From positions 1 to 64,000 of the forward strand of contig VXIS01000121.1 in the NCBI GenBank assembly GCA_008704415.1: 64,000 nt of DNA, written 5' to 3'. The notes under the pieces are model-generated. The model saw only the letters and a list, made by a program, of their open reading frames with translations. It searched no databases and was not told the DNA's origin. This document shows positions 1 to 11,365 of the stretch, piece by piece. The translations under genes were made by a program, and so were the position numbers. This DNA comes from Sphaerosporella brunnea (lineage: Eukaryota > Ascomycota > Pezizomycetes > Pezizales > Pyronemataceae). Position 1 is the stretch's first letter, and each line of letters starts with the position of its first letter.

Positions 1-905
1 GATGTATACCACTCCCTCGAAGACCGCACCGCTTCTGAATCCCTCGAAAAGTCGGGGCTGCAACTTGTGAGGTGCCCCTTCTGTGGATACGCAGAAGTAG
101 ACGAGCTACAACCATACCGTATCCGCCGACCCGTGGCGGCACTGGGCGGACTCTTGGTCGGAACTATCTTTTTCCTCCTCCCCTACGGAAAACAAGTATT
201 CCTACTGCTCCTCATCGCAACATTCACATTCCCGGTCTCGCCGACCCCGCATCTGGAGAAAGCACTCCGAAATATTGCACTGCGCAGACGCGGCGCGTTG
301 TTCAGATGCGAAAACACCCGGTGCAAGCGTGAGAGCTGCATCACGTGCGGGAAGGAATGGATGCCCTTCCACAAGTGCTACGAGAAGGAGGAAGATGCCG
401 CCCGCATTTTTGTCGAGAAGGCGATGGCAGACGCAGTCAAACGGACTTGTCCCCTCTGCCATCTGAGTTTTGTGAAAAGCGATGGTTGTAATAAACTCAC
501 CTGTCCGTGCGGCTACGTTATGTGGTATGTCCCATTCCGAGGAACCCCTGCATACAGAAGCTAACCCCCGTGAATAGCTATATCTGCCGCGCCGACATCC
601 GCACAGTGGGCTACAAACACTTCTGCCAGCACTTCCGCCAGATCCCGGGCACAGCATGCACCGACTGCGACGCCTGCGACCTGTACGCGAACGAAGATGA
701 GGCCGCGGCTATCAAGAACGCTGCTAAACGTGCGGAAGAGGAGTATTGGAGTCGCTGCAAGAAACCCAAGGGTATGAGGTGGAAGGGCGTTCATGCCCCT
801 GGTGAGGGCGTTGTTGGCGCTGCTGGTGGTGGTGGATGGTGGTGGTGGTGGGGCGTTGAGGAGGTCTGGGAGTGGGTACTCGAGTGTGCGGTTGTGTGGG
901 TTTAG
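1..905 (+). CDS. RBR (RING-IBR-RING) E3 ubiquitin ligase, 5'-truncated by window edge
   Basis: C-terminal part of the gene seen complete at 9458-11365; the coding sequence here is identical. Coding segments are 1-524 and 578-905, split by a 53-nt intron (GTATGT...TAG, with CTAAC upstream of the acceptor). The splice joins CGYVM to CYICR and so restores the RING2 cysteine pair. It contains the end of RING1, a hydrophobic insert, the IBR cysteines and RING2 with its CPLC and CPCGYVMCYIC motifs. RBR ligases pass ubiquitin through a RING2 cysteine thioester. The tail is an odd Gly/Trp/Val-rich run. Whether this is a second real copy depends on whether the palindrome is real. Confidence 0.85.
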
Positions 906-2230
906 GGGGGGCGAGTGGGTTGGAGGAGGGGAGCAAGAAGGGGAAGAAAGGGAAGAAAGGGAGAGGGATAGTTTTTTCCTTTTTTGTTGGCGTTACGTGC
1001 TGAGTGGGTCGGTTGAGATGAATCTGGGGTACTTCTTCTTACTTCTTCTAACTGCGAATTCTTATACACGTACTTATCTAGTTACCCCTCTTTCCTGGCT
1101 CTGTGGACTGCTGTGCTTGATATAGATATCAAAAAATCGAAGCTGCTTCTTTGTTGGACCTCTCTGGAAGTTTTCTCTGGAGTAGAGTAGATTGCCTAAC
1201 AGTAGATAGAGAATCTGGGCCCCCGCCCTGAGCTCAGGTTGAGCGTTGCCCTTTTTTTCCATGCTCTTAAATTAAGTGTGCCCTACTAGTATATACTGAT
1301 GATTCTTGGTGGTTGTTGGGGGTCTAGGTAGACTACTCGGAGTGATATCGCTTTTCAATCTCGGAGACTATTATTAAAAAGCTGGCAACGGCGAAGCTTC
1401 GAAGCATGCGCGAAAGAAAGCTTGTGTCAGGACTCGGACTTCATCTATAATTCAACCAAAGCACTGGTTGTGGAGGAATGGGTTGATTAGTTGTTTGTTT
1501 GTGGTGTTAAGGGCCGAGAAGCGCCTGGTATGGGGGGGTTATATTTTGGTGTGGCATTGTACCCATTCAAATCGGCGGGCATTGTAGCTAGCACTTTGCT
1601 GCTCTTTATATGCCATCAATTGATTACTCGGTCCTAATTGGGAACCACGACGGACGAACGTGAGGCAGCCAGAGCGGCGGCGATTTTCAGTGTGTGTTAT
1701 TTTATCATATAGTAAGCGCATGCAATATGCTCGTAATATCTATATTCTCCACCCCATCAACAGCTTTGCTTTTTTAATTTGACCTCCCATTTCGGCTGCC
1801 GTCCAATCAGCTGCCATCATATACGCCAGCCACCTTTGACGACGGGGGAACTCATGGATGGAGACCGGCACATATATGGCTGGGAGCTGAGCATCAAAGT
1901 CGACGAGATCGATCCAGCCGAATATTATCACCGCTCAAACCCCCCCCCCCCCCTCTTTCGACGGGAGTTTGACGGACCTGAGTTCGATCACGATCCAGCG
2001 ACGTGCAGCAGGCCTTGAAACGGCAGCTAGCTATCGATGCTACGAAAGTGTCCCCCCGGTGGGGGAAAAAAAAAAAACTACGAAAAAGGCGTCGGCGCGA
2101 TTTTGAAGGAGGATTATTTCCCCAGAGCATGGAGTGACTATGTCGGCGTTTTTTGTGTGCAGCTGGGGGGGGAGTGTGCGTGTACTAGTACATATTGAAA
2201 CCTGGCGAGGTTGTTGTGTGCTGATGAAAA
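906..2230. other. Intergenic, left arm: no gene seen
   Basis: Downstream of the RBR gene. No reading frame resembles a protein. Low-complexity stretches include C13 near 1940 and A12 near 2067. Mirrored at 8133-9457. Confidence 0.6.
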
Positions 2231-2239
2231 AGTCAGATC

Positions 2240-4080
2240 GAGGACAAATCCGGGGAAACTCCTCCGCAGATCCAGCGCTTGTGTCTGCTGGCGTTTTTTT
2301 CCGATATCCGTGTGATCGAGCAGCACACTGAATGCGGGCGCTCTTCAGTTCTATCGCAAGGAAAGGTCGAGGTTGTTGGAGAACTCCACAAGCTTGGAGC
2401 AACATTCCAGCGCCTAGCAAAACTATTGAAGGCCACCTTGCTGGAGTCCGGGATGACAGGACTCAAACGAGGTTGCAACACGAACATACACTACGGGCTG
2501 TCGAAGAGGTCGGAGCCATGATGGAGCTCATCATCTGGGCAATGCAGCATTGTGATTGGGCTGCTGGAACTGTTACTTGCCGCATAGCACCTACCCATCA
2601 GCGCCGTTAACACCTATATGCTCTCCACCCAAGGAAGTTGCTGCGGCAGGACGGGGACAATGTGTTTACGGGTTTTTGATGGTGTAAATCGACTTTGCTC
2701 TCTCTCTCAGAAGCCAAACGTACGGCGACACATTCCACTGAGGCAGAGGATATCATTGAAGACCTTGAAAAGATTTTACAGGCCGTTTCTAGGCTGCCAG
2801 GAATTACGCCGGGGAATGGGGGGGCATGGGAGGACGCGGAGAAGGCTCTCACGGAATGATCACTGCCTCCCCGCCAATTGAGCTGAATCAAGGGCCCTTT
2901 CGTAAATACGTATCTGGTTAGGGACCAACAAATTCGCTGCGGTTCGGATGGCCCTTGAAGGGTAACGCACTTTTTGCGGCACGATGCTCATTCAAAACAG
3001 TGCGAGGCTGGTGAAAGCAATTTTTCTTGTCTTTCTGCGGAGCCGACCGGACAGCCCGAAAACATCCAAGGGTCTTGTTTCTCGAAGTGATGCAACGGCG
3101 AAGGAGGCTGTTGTAGGAACCATAAGTGTGCTGCTGCCACCTAAATCAGGTGCCGCTGGATCAGCGCGGTATCAAATCATGAGCTCTTTTCAACTCCGAA
3201 TGCAGGAGACAGGATACAACTTTCTCGTCCCATCAATACCATTCTATTCATATGCTCCAGCACTGGAGAGTCATTGCTTCATGTATGTTGGCCACCACCC
3301 GGGTCGTCTTCGCAGTATCGTTCTTGACAACAGAACTTATACTCCTCTGCAGACTTGCGGCCACACCACCGCAGATGTGCAAGTTTTTTTTTTTTTTTTT
3401 TTTTTTGGTCACGTTTCGTCCCGCCCAGGCCAACAACCGTTCGCCAGTCTTTTGCGTAAAAAAAAAAAAAAAAAAAAAACTAATCCTGTGGGTAAGTCAG
3501 TCAGTTCCCCCTCGATTCGATATATCCAGCTTTCACTTGGCTGGGGGGGATTTCTCCGCGAAAAAAACCCGTCCAAGTCATCATGCATCATCATCAACTG
3601 GACGCCGGAGCAGATCCACTCTTGGTCCATCATTCAACCCGAATCGACGGGCTCATCGACTTCCCTGGACTGTGATCTGAGGATGCCGGAGTCGGTGGGT
3701 TTCCATCAGCTTCGCAGTATTTTTTGGGGGAGGGGGGGGGGGTTTTAACCATCCTGTGTCCGGCCGCGTGCGGCTATGCCACGGGCACATGCAGAACTGC
3801 CCTTGGGCCCCCAGGTCCACAGTCGGGTGTGTCCCAGCTTCGCAGTTACATGGCTGTTCGCAAGTGAGGTGCGAAGGAAGCATTATCATTGCAAGGCGGA
3901 AAAAAAAAAAAAAAAGATCATGCAGCTCATTTCCCATGGCGCCAATCCAAAAGCTGCCAACAGGACGGAAATGCAGTGCTGCATGCCTTCTTTGCGTCTA
4001 GCACCACACTCTCCAGTGAACAGCAAGTATTGTAGAAAGTATACTTGCATCACGTACCATCACTCGCCATCACTCTGGAA
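2240..4080 (+). pseudogene. Decayed ankyrin/STAND-like gene, left arm
   Basis: Protein-like fragments follow one another on the + strand but in changing frames. At 2280-2455 there is a helical stretch including VEVVGELHKLGATFQRLAKL; at 2457-2560, in another frame, one including HTLRAVEEVGAMMELIIWAM; at 2712-2859, after a CTCTCTCAG acceptor-like site, one including AEDIIEDLEKILQAVSRLPG and ending in TGA. At 3919-4020 is an ankyrin-like piece (ISHGANPKAA, then DGNAVLH when read with the right-arm base). Runs of T22, A20 and A16 interrupt the frames. Helical N-terminus plus ankyrin suggests a STAND/NLR-like or ankyrin protein remnant; this is inference and no NACHT motif was found. Confidence 0.35.
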
Positions 4081-4334
4081 AGTACTTTCCCTCCCCAGGC
4101 ACAAGTGATTAGTAGTAACATCAAGCAAACAAGCAAACAAGCAAAACAACTCCGCCCAAATTTCATTCCCGGATTGCAGGCCAACCAGCCAATCACATCC
4201 CGGCACTCGGGCCATCTTTCAGAAACCAGGAGTAGAGTAGAGTGACCAAAAGCTAGTACACAAGTGGTCCGTTTCCCCCGCAAAAAAAACAAAAAAAACA
4301 AAAAAAAAACCACGGGAAAAAAGATATGCCAAAC

Positions 4335-5172
4335 CTAAGCATCATCATCCCCCCTAACCCGTTTCTTATTACTATGCCTCAGATCCTTATCCTTGCCCTC
4401 ATCGTCGGAGTCGGGATACTGACTGTCCCTCTCCGCCTCAGCGAGCTGTGCGTTTCTATCTCCAAACGCAACCTCCCACTCCCGGGATCGTTTCCAGTGG
4501 GTAGTTCCCGGCTTCGAAAAGTCGCCCACCTTCTCGGACGAGTCCGGTTTCGGCCCGGGCTGCGCGTGCTGCATGATCTCGCCGTTGATGCTGCGCAGCG
4601 ACCAGGCGAACACCGCCACCTGGCGGATACTCTCCATGAAGTCGTGCGCAGGCACACCGGAAGAGGGCGCTTGCTGTGCTGGGAGCAGAGGTGTGTGCGC
4701 CCAGGGGGACGCAAAGACTCCTGCAGCGCCTGCGGCAGGCAGGCGTGGTCCACGGGCCTTGCGTAGGATTACTACCAGCCCGTCGGAGGTGCAGGAGACT
4801 ACGGCTTCTACCTCTACCTCGGCTACAGTGTTCGCGGAGACGCTGGATTGCGGGGTGGAGGCGCTGCGGGCTTCGGGGTCTGGCTGCTCGTCGTCGCTCG
4901 GGGAGCTGGCGGTGATGGCGCTGTTGACGGGGGTTCTGCTGCTGCTGCTGTTGCGATTTCCGGTAGCGGCGGCGGCGGCGTCGTCTTCGTCGTCTTGGTC
5001 TTCGTCTTCTTCTTCGTCTTCAGCTTCGTCGTCCTCTTCCTCGTCCTCCGCGCTGGGTGATCGCTCCCCATTCCCAATCCGTGGATCCCGCCAGTGGAAA
5101 CGGAGATATGCAATCGAGTCGTTTTCTTTCGCGCGCTCCAGAGCATCGACAGCGTCTTGGAGGCAGTCTTCG
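4335..5172 (-). pseudogene. PAS-domain protein, C-terminal half, cut at the palindrome axis (left arm)
   Basis: The reading frame is open from 5261 to TAG at 4335, but everything upstream of 5172 (about 26 residues) is antisense of the opposite arm and not real protein. The genuine part starts at EDCLQDAVDALERAKEND, then SIAYLRFHWRDP, an acidic and Ser-rich loop, VEAVVSCTSDGLVVILRKA, then FASPWAHTPLLP and a C-terminal helix with VAVFAWSLRSINGEI. This looks like the last helix and strands of a PAS fold with an inserted acidic loop, a layout I associate with fungal PAS proteins. A basic NKKRVRG ends the protein. The N-terminal half is not in the window. The left arm keeps the frame where the right arm breaks it. 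Confidence 0.6.
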
Positions 5173-5182
5173 GATATGCATT
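5173..5182. other. Spacer and symmetry axis of the palindrome
   Basis: Ten unpaired bases (GATATGCATT) between AGGCAGTCTTCG and its exact reverse complement CGAAGACTGCCT. A spacer this short between 5-kb arms would extrude a cruciform or hairpin if real. It is also what a fold-back chimeric read gives. It falls inside a PAS-domain coding sequence. Confidence 0.97.
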
Positions 5183-6021
5183 CGAAGACTGCCTCCAAGA
5201 CGCTGTCGATGCTCTGGAGCGCGCGAAAGAAAACGACTCGATTGCATATCTCCGTTTCCACTGGCGGGATCCACGGATTGGGAATGGGGAGCGATCACCC
5301 AGCGCGGAGGACGAGGAAGAGGACGACGAAGCTGAAGACGAAGAAGAAGACGAAGACCAAGACGACGAAGACGACGCCGCCGCCGCCGCTACCGGAAATC
5401 GCAACAGCAGCAGCAGCAGAACCCCCGTCAACAGCGCCATCACCGCCAGCTCCCCGAGCGACGACGAGCAGCCAGACCCCGAAGCCCGCAGCGCCTCCAC
5501 CCCGCAATCCAGCGTCTCCGCGAACACTGTAGCCGAGGTAGAGGTAGAAGCCGTAGTCTCCTGCACCTCCGACGGGCTGGTAGTAATCCTACGCAAGGCC
5601 CGTTGGACCACGCCTGCCTGCCGCAGGCGCTGCAGGAGTCTTTGCGTCCCCTGGGCGCACACACCTCTGCTCCCAGCACAGCAAGCGCCCTCTTCCGGTG
5701 TGCCCTGCGCACGACTTCATGGAGAGTATCCGCCAGGTGGCGGTGTTCGCCTGGTCGCTGCGCAGCATCAACGGCGAGATCATGCAGCACGCGCAGCCCG
5801 GGCCGAAACCGGACTCGTCCGAGAAGGTGGGCGACTTTTCGAAGCCGGGAACTACCCACTGGAAACGATCCCGGGAGTGGGAGGTTGCGTTTGGAGATAG
5901 AAACGCACAGCTCGCTGAGGCGGAGAGGGACAGTCAGTATCCCGACTCCGACGATGAGGGCAAGGATAAGGATCTGAGGCATAGTAATAAGAAACGGGTT
6001 AGGGGGGATGATGATGCTTAG
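5183..6021 (+). pseudogene. PAS-domain protein, C-terminal half, frameshifted copy (right arm)
   Basis: Mirror of the left-arm copy. It is open from the axis to about 5600, then a one-base gain near 5604, a loss near 5655 and a gain near 5705 move the frame. The last part, from AHDFMESIRQ to the stop TAG at 6019-6021, is again in its own open frame. All three changes are single-base indels, two in short homopolymers, so consensus error is more likely than decay. Confidence 0.6.
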
Positions 6022-9000
6022 GTTTGGCATATCTTTTTTCCCGTGGTTTTTTTTTTGTTTTTTTTGTTTTTTTTGCGGGGGAAACGGACCACTTGTGTAC
6101 TAGCTTTTGGTCACTCTACTCTACTCCTGGTTTCTGAAAGATGGCCGAGTGCCGGGATGTGATTGGCTGGTTGGCCTGCAATCCGGGAATGAAATTTGGG
6201 CGGAGTTGTTTTGCTTGTTTGCTTGTTTGCTTGATGTTACTACTAATCACTTGTGCCTGGGGAGGGAAAGTACTTTCCAGAGTGATGGCGAGTGATGGTA
6301 CGTGATGCAAGTATACTTTCTACAATACTTGCTGTTCACTGGAGAGTGTGGTGCTAGACGCAAAGAAGGCATGCAGCACTGCATTTCCGTCCTGTTTGGC
6401 AGCTTTTGGATTGGCGCCATGGGAAATGAGCTGCATGATCTTTTTTTTTTTTTTTTTCCGCCTTGCAATGAGCTAATGCTTCCTTCGCACCTCACTTGCG
6501 AACAGCCATGTAACTGCGAAGCTGGGACACACCCGACTGTGGACCTGGGGGCCCAAGGGCAGTTCTGCATGTGCCCGTGGCATAGCCGCACGCGGCCGTG
6601 ACACAGGATGGTTAAAACCCCCCCCCCCTCCCCCCAAAAAATACTGCGAAGCTGATGGAAACCCACCGACTCCGGCATCCTCAGATCACAGTCCAGGAAG
6701 TCGATGAGCCCGTCGATTCGGGTTGAATGATGGACCAAGAGTGGATCTGCTTCCGGCGTCCAGTTGATGATGATTGCATGATGACTTGGACGGGTTTTTT
6801 TCGCGGGAGAAATCCCCCCCAGCCAAGTGAAAGCTGGATATATCGAATCGAGGGGGAACTGACTGACTTACCCACAGGATTAGTTTTTTTTTTTTTTTTT
6901 TTTTTACGCAAAAGACTGGCGAACGGTTGTTGGCCTGGGCGGGACGAAACGTGACCAAAAAAAAAAAAAAAAAAAAAAACTTGCACATCTGCGGTGGTGT
7001 GGCCGCAAGTCTGCAGAGGAGTATAAGTTCTGTTGTCAAGAACGATACTGCGAAGACGACCCGGGTGGTGGCCAACATACATGAAGCAATGACTCTCCAG
7101 TGCTGGAGCATATGAATAGAATGGTATTGATGGGACGAGAAAGTTGTATCCTGTCTCCTGCATTCGGAGTTGAAAAGAGCTCATGATTTGATACCGCGCT
7201 GATCCAGCGGCACCTGATTTAGGTGGCAGCAGCACACTTATGGTTCCTACAACAGCCTCCTTCGCCGTTGCATCACTTCGAGAAACAAGACCCTTGGATG
7301 TTTTCGGGCTGTCCGGTCGGCTCCGCAGAAAGACAAGAAAAATTGCTTTCACCAGCCTCGCACTGTTTTGAATGAGCATCGTGCCGCAAAAAGTGCGTTA
7401 CCCTTCAAGGGCCATCCGAACCGCAGCGAATTTGTTGGTCCCTAACCAGATACGTATTTACGAAAGGGCCCTTGATTCAGCTCAATTGGCGGGGAGGCAG
7501 TGATCATTCCGTGAGAGCCTTCTCCGCGTCCTCCCATGCCCCCCCATTCCCCGGCGTAATTCCTGGCAGCCTAGAAACGGCCTGTAAAATCTTTTCAAGG
7601 TCTTCAATGATATCCTCTGCCTCAGTGGAATGTGTCGCCGTACGTTTGGCTTCTGAGAGAGAGAGCAAAGTCGATTTACACCATCAAAAACCCGTAAACA
7701 CATTGTCCCCGTCCTGCCGCAGCAACTTCCTTGGGTGGAGAGCATATAGGTGTTAACGGCGCTGATGGGTAGGTGCTATGCGGCAAGTAACAGTTCCAGC
7801 AGCCCAATCACAATGCTGCATTGCCCAGATGATGAGCTCCATCATGGCTCCGACCTCTTCGACAGCCCGTAGTGTATGTTCGTGTTGCAACCTCGTTTGA
7901 GTCCTGTCATCCCGGACTCCAGCAAGGTGGCCTTCAATAGTTTTGCTAGGCGCTGGAATGTTGCTCCAAGCTTGTGGAGTTCTCCAACAACCTCGACCTT
8001 TCCTTGCGATAGAACTGAAGAGCGCCCGCATTCAGTGTGCTGCTCGATCACACGGATATCGGAAAAAAACGCCAGCAGACACAAGCGCTGGATCTGCGGA
8101 GGAGTTTCCCCGGATTTGTCCTCGATCTGACTTTTTCATCAGCACACAACAACCTCGCCAGGTTTCAATATGTACTAGTACACGCACACTCCCCCCCCAG
8201 CTGCACACAAAAAACGCCGACATAGTCACTCCATGCTCTGGGGAAATAATCCTCCTTCAAAATCGCGCCGACGCCTTTTTCGTAGTTTTTTTTTTTTCCC
8301 CCACCGGGGGGACACTTTCGTAGCATCGATAGCTAGCTGCCGTTTCAAGGCCTGCTGCACGTCGCTGGATCGTGATCGAACTCAGGTCCGTCAAACTCCC
8401 GTCGAAAGAGGGGGGGGGGGGGGTTTGAGCGGTGATAATATTCGGCTGGATCGATCTCGTCGACTTTGATGCTCAGCTCCCAGCCATATATGTGCCGGTC
8501 TCCATCCATGAGTTCCCCCGTCGTCAAAGGTGGCTGGCGTATATGATGGCAGCTGATTGGACGGCAGCCGAAATGGGAGGTCAAATTAAAAAAGCAAAGC
8601 TGTTGATGGGGTGGAGAATATAGATATTACGAGCATATTGCATGCGCTTACTATATGATAAAATAACACACACTGAAAATCGCCGCCGCTCTGGCTGCCT
8701 CACGTTCGTCCGTCGTGGTTCCCAATTAGGACCGAGTAATCAATTGATGGCATATAAAGAGCAGCAAAGTGCTAGCTACAATGCCCGCCGATTTGAATGG
8801 GTACAATGCCACACCAAAATATAACCCCCCCATACCAGGCGCTTCTCGGCCCTTAACACCACAAACAAACAACTAATCAACCCATTCCTCCACAACCAGT
8901 GCTTTGGTTGAATTATAGATGAAGTCCGAGTCCTGACACAAGCTTTCTTTCGCGCATGCTTCGAAGCTTCGCCGTTGCCAGCTTTTTAATAATAGTCTCC

Positions 9001-9457
9001 GAGATTGAAAAGCGATATCACTCCGAGTAGTCTACCTAGACCCCCAACAACCACCAAGAATCATCAGTATATACTAGTAGGGCACACTTAATTTAAGAGC
9101 ATGGAAAAAAAGGGCAACGCTCAACCTGAGCTCAGGGCGGGGGCCCAGATTCTCTATCTACTGTTAGGCAATCTACTCTACTCCAGAGAAAACTTCCAGA
9201 GAGGTCCAACAAAGAAGCAGCTTCGATTTTTTGATATCTATATCAAGCACAGCAGTCCACAGAGCCAGGAAAGAGGGGTAACTAGATAAGTACGTGTATA
9301 AGAATTCGCAGTTAGAAGAAGTAAGAAGAAGTACCCCAGATTCATCTCAACCGACCCACTCAGCACGTAACGCCAACAAAAAAGGAAAAAACTATCCCTC
9401 TCCCTTTCTTCCCTTTCTTCCCCTTCTTGCTCCCCTCCTCCAACCCACTCGCCCCCC
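6022..9457. other. Gene-poor right arm, mirror of 906-4334
   Basis: Holds the reverse-strand copy of the decayed ankyrin/STAND-like gene (about 6280-8120, - strand) and otherwise nothing recognisable. In this arm the bases near 6410 read AAKQDGNAVLHAFF in one frame, a better ankyrin motif than on the left. Long runs: T17 at 6441, T21 near 6885, A23 near 6957, C11 near 6618. Confidence 0.6.
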
Positions 9458-11365
9458 CTAAACCCACACAACCGCACACTCGAGTACCCACTCCCAGACC
9501 TCCTCAACGCCCCACCACCACCACCATCCACCACCACCAGCAGCGCCAACAACGCCCTCACCAGGGGCATGAACGCCCTTCCACCTCATACCCTTGGGTT
9601 TCTTGCAGCGACTCCAATACTCCTCTTCCGCACGTTTAGCAGCGTTCTTGATAGCCGCGGCCTCATCTTCGTTCGCGTACAGGTCGCAGGCGTCGCAGTC
9701 GGTGCATGCTGTGCCCGGGATCTGGCGGAAGTGCTGGCAGAAGTGTTTGTAGCCCACTGTGCGGATGTCGGCGCGGCAGATATAGCTATTCACGGGGGTT
9801 AGCTTCTGTATGCAGGGGTTCCTCGGAATGGGACATACCACATAACGTAGCCGCACGGACAGGTGAGTTTATTACAACCATCGCTTTTCACAAAACTCAG
9901 ATGGCAGAGGGGACAAGTCCGTTTGACTGCGTCTGCCATCGCCTTCTCGACAAAAATGCGGGCGGCATCTTCCTCCTTCTCGTAGCACTTGTGGAAGGGC
10001 ATCCATTCCTTCCCGCACGTGATGCAGCTCTCACGCTTGCACCGGGTGTTTTCGCATCTGAACAACGCGCCGCGTCTGCGCAGTGCAATATTTCGGAGTG
10101 CTTTCTCCAGATGCGGGGTCGGCGAGACCGGGAATGTGAATGTTGCGATGAGGAGCAGTAGGAATACTTGTTTTCCGTAGGGGAGGAGGAAAAAGATAGT
10201 TCCGACCAAGAGTCCGCCCAGTGCCGCCACGGGTCGGCGGATACGGTATGGTTGTAGCTCGTCTACTTCTGCGTATCCACAGAAGGGGCACCTCACAAGT
10301 TGCAGCCCCGACTTTTCGAGGGATTCAGAAGCGGTGCGGTCTTCGAGGGAGTGGTATACATCCTCCGGCAGGACCGCGCGGAGGACGTCGGCGGGAACAA
10401 ACTCCTGGCATGGCGGCTGCGCAGTGGAGGATAGACAAGCGACCGAGGCCTTTTCAGGCAGTAAGCTCTTTCCCTGGCCAAACACGCTTTCCTGCACACT
10501 TCTGCGCAGGCAAGTATGGCAGAAGAAATGGCCCACCGAGCAGGCAACCGTTTCCTCCCACGCGTAGTCGCCGAAGCAGCATTCGCATTCGAACAGCGCC
10601 GAGGCAGCCGCATACTCCGCCTCGTTCAGTAGCGCGGCGATCTTGCGGTCTCCCGCGATTTGCGCCTCGCGCGCGGGACGGCCGAGCTCAAACAACTCGT
10701 CGTCGAGCTCTTTGCTGCCTGTGGGCATCTGGCGGGCATTGGGGAGGTCCTCGGCGCGAGGGGTCCGCCGGAATAGGTTCGAGAGTGAGAAGCGCCAGGA
10801 TTTCGAGGCGATCTCGGAGAGCGTCTCACGGCAGCGTGAGTACTGGAAATTATGCTCTGCCAGCACGGCTTGTATTGTGGCCTTGGAGAGGCCGCGGAAC
10901 TCTTTGTTTCTGCAGAAGTGGCGATCAGCATGGGCGCGCTTGAGGGGAAAGGGGCTACGGGAAGATAGCTTACAGGGCTTTTTGAACTGCTTTTTGATAC
11001 TCGTCTGTCCGGAACTTTTCCCACGGGGCAAGCGCGGGGCCGGGTCGAGTCGCGGAAGTCGCAGCTCGCCCCCGCCGGCTCTTCAAGAGTATCTCGGTCA
11101 CTACATATAGTCTTGACTCCTCCGACGTGGTTGCGAGCAGGCGCCGAACCTCCTCGATGTCGACGCCGGGGAATACTTCGTGTAGGGTCTCGAGGGACTG
11201 GTTCAGGAACGCAGTTTTTGCCTGGGCCAAGGCTGCATCTTGGACGGGAGTGACGATCGCGGCTGAGTTTGCAGTTTGTGGAGGAAAAGAGGAAGAGGAG
11301 GAGGCGTCGACGGGGTTGCTGTTACGTGGTGCGCCCTTTGGGCGGTTGAGGATGCTCGACAGCAT
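9458..11365 (-). CDS. RNF216/TRIAD3-like RBR E3 ubiquitin ligase with CUE-like domain
   Basis: Exons 11365-10974, 10909-9839 and 9785-9458 give 596 residues. Introns are 10910-10973 (GTAAGC...CAG) and 9786-9838 (GTATGT...TAG); both restore the frame. Domains: a CUE-like ubiquitin-binding helix bundle at about 57-95 (LETLHEVFPGVDIEEVRRLL); RING1 beginning CECC with GHFFCHTC; an IBR with CENTRCKRESC; RING2 with CPLC and CPCGYVMCYIC, whose later Cys is the likely thioester site. The CPFCGYAEVD motif and the arrangement match RNF216/TRIAD3. Two hydrophobic stretches lie between RING1 and IBR (VAALGGLLVGTIFFLL and the next 20 residues) and may anchor it in a membrane. The start ATG at 11365 precedes the CUE domain. 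Confidence 0.88.

Larger units (their letters stand above)
1..5172. repeat. Left arm of giant inverted repeat
   Basis: Reads as the reverse complement of 5183-10362. Paired positions sum to 10355 at the axis and to 10363 everywhere outside about 3557, so the net length difference is 8 nt. From 1 to about 3557 I found no difference, even through runs of 12-22 identical bases. Small indels lie only at about 3560-4740. The arm runs off the left edge, so its true outer end is unknown. Confidence 0.97.
5183..10362. repeat. Right arm of giant inverted repeat
   Basis: Mirror of 1-5172. It differs from the left arm by single-base gains at about 5604, 6412, 6436, 6600, 6640, 6752, 6773 and 6808, a 2-base gain at about 6470, and single-base losses at about 5655, 6145 and 6698, plus one gain near 5705. 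Neither arm is uniformly better: the left keeps the PAS frame open, while the right keeps an ankyrin-like motif in frame. Sequence continues past 10362 into the rest of the RBR gene. Confidence 0.97.

Noticed and set aside
2984..3748. 254-codon frame with Phe and Lys runs
   Set aside because: Held open by T22 and A20 homopolymers; no conserved domain, and mirrored with changes in the other arm.
4573..5532. Long + strand frame of 319 codons across the palindrome axis, and its mirror
   Set aside because: It is the reverse complement shadow of the PAS gene in both arms; Ser-rich text comes from antisense of acidic codons.
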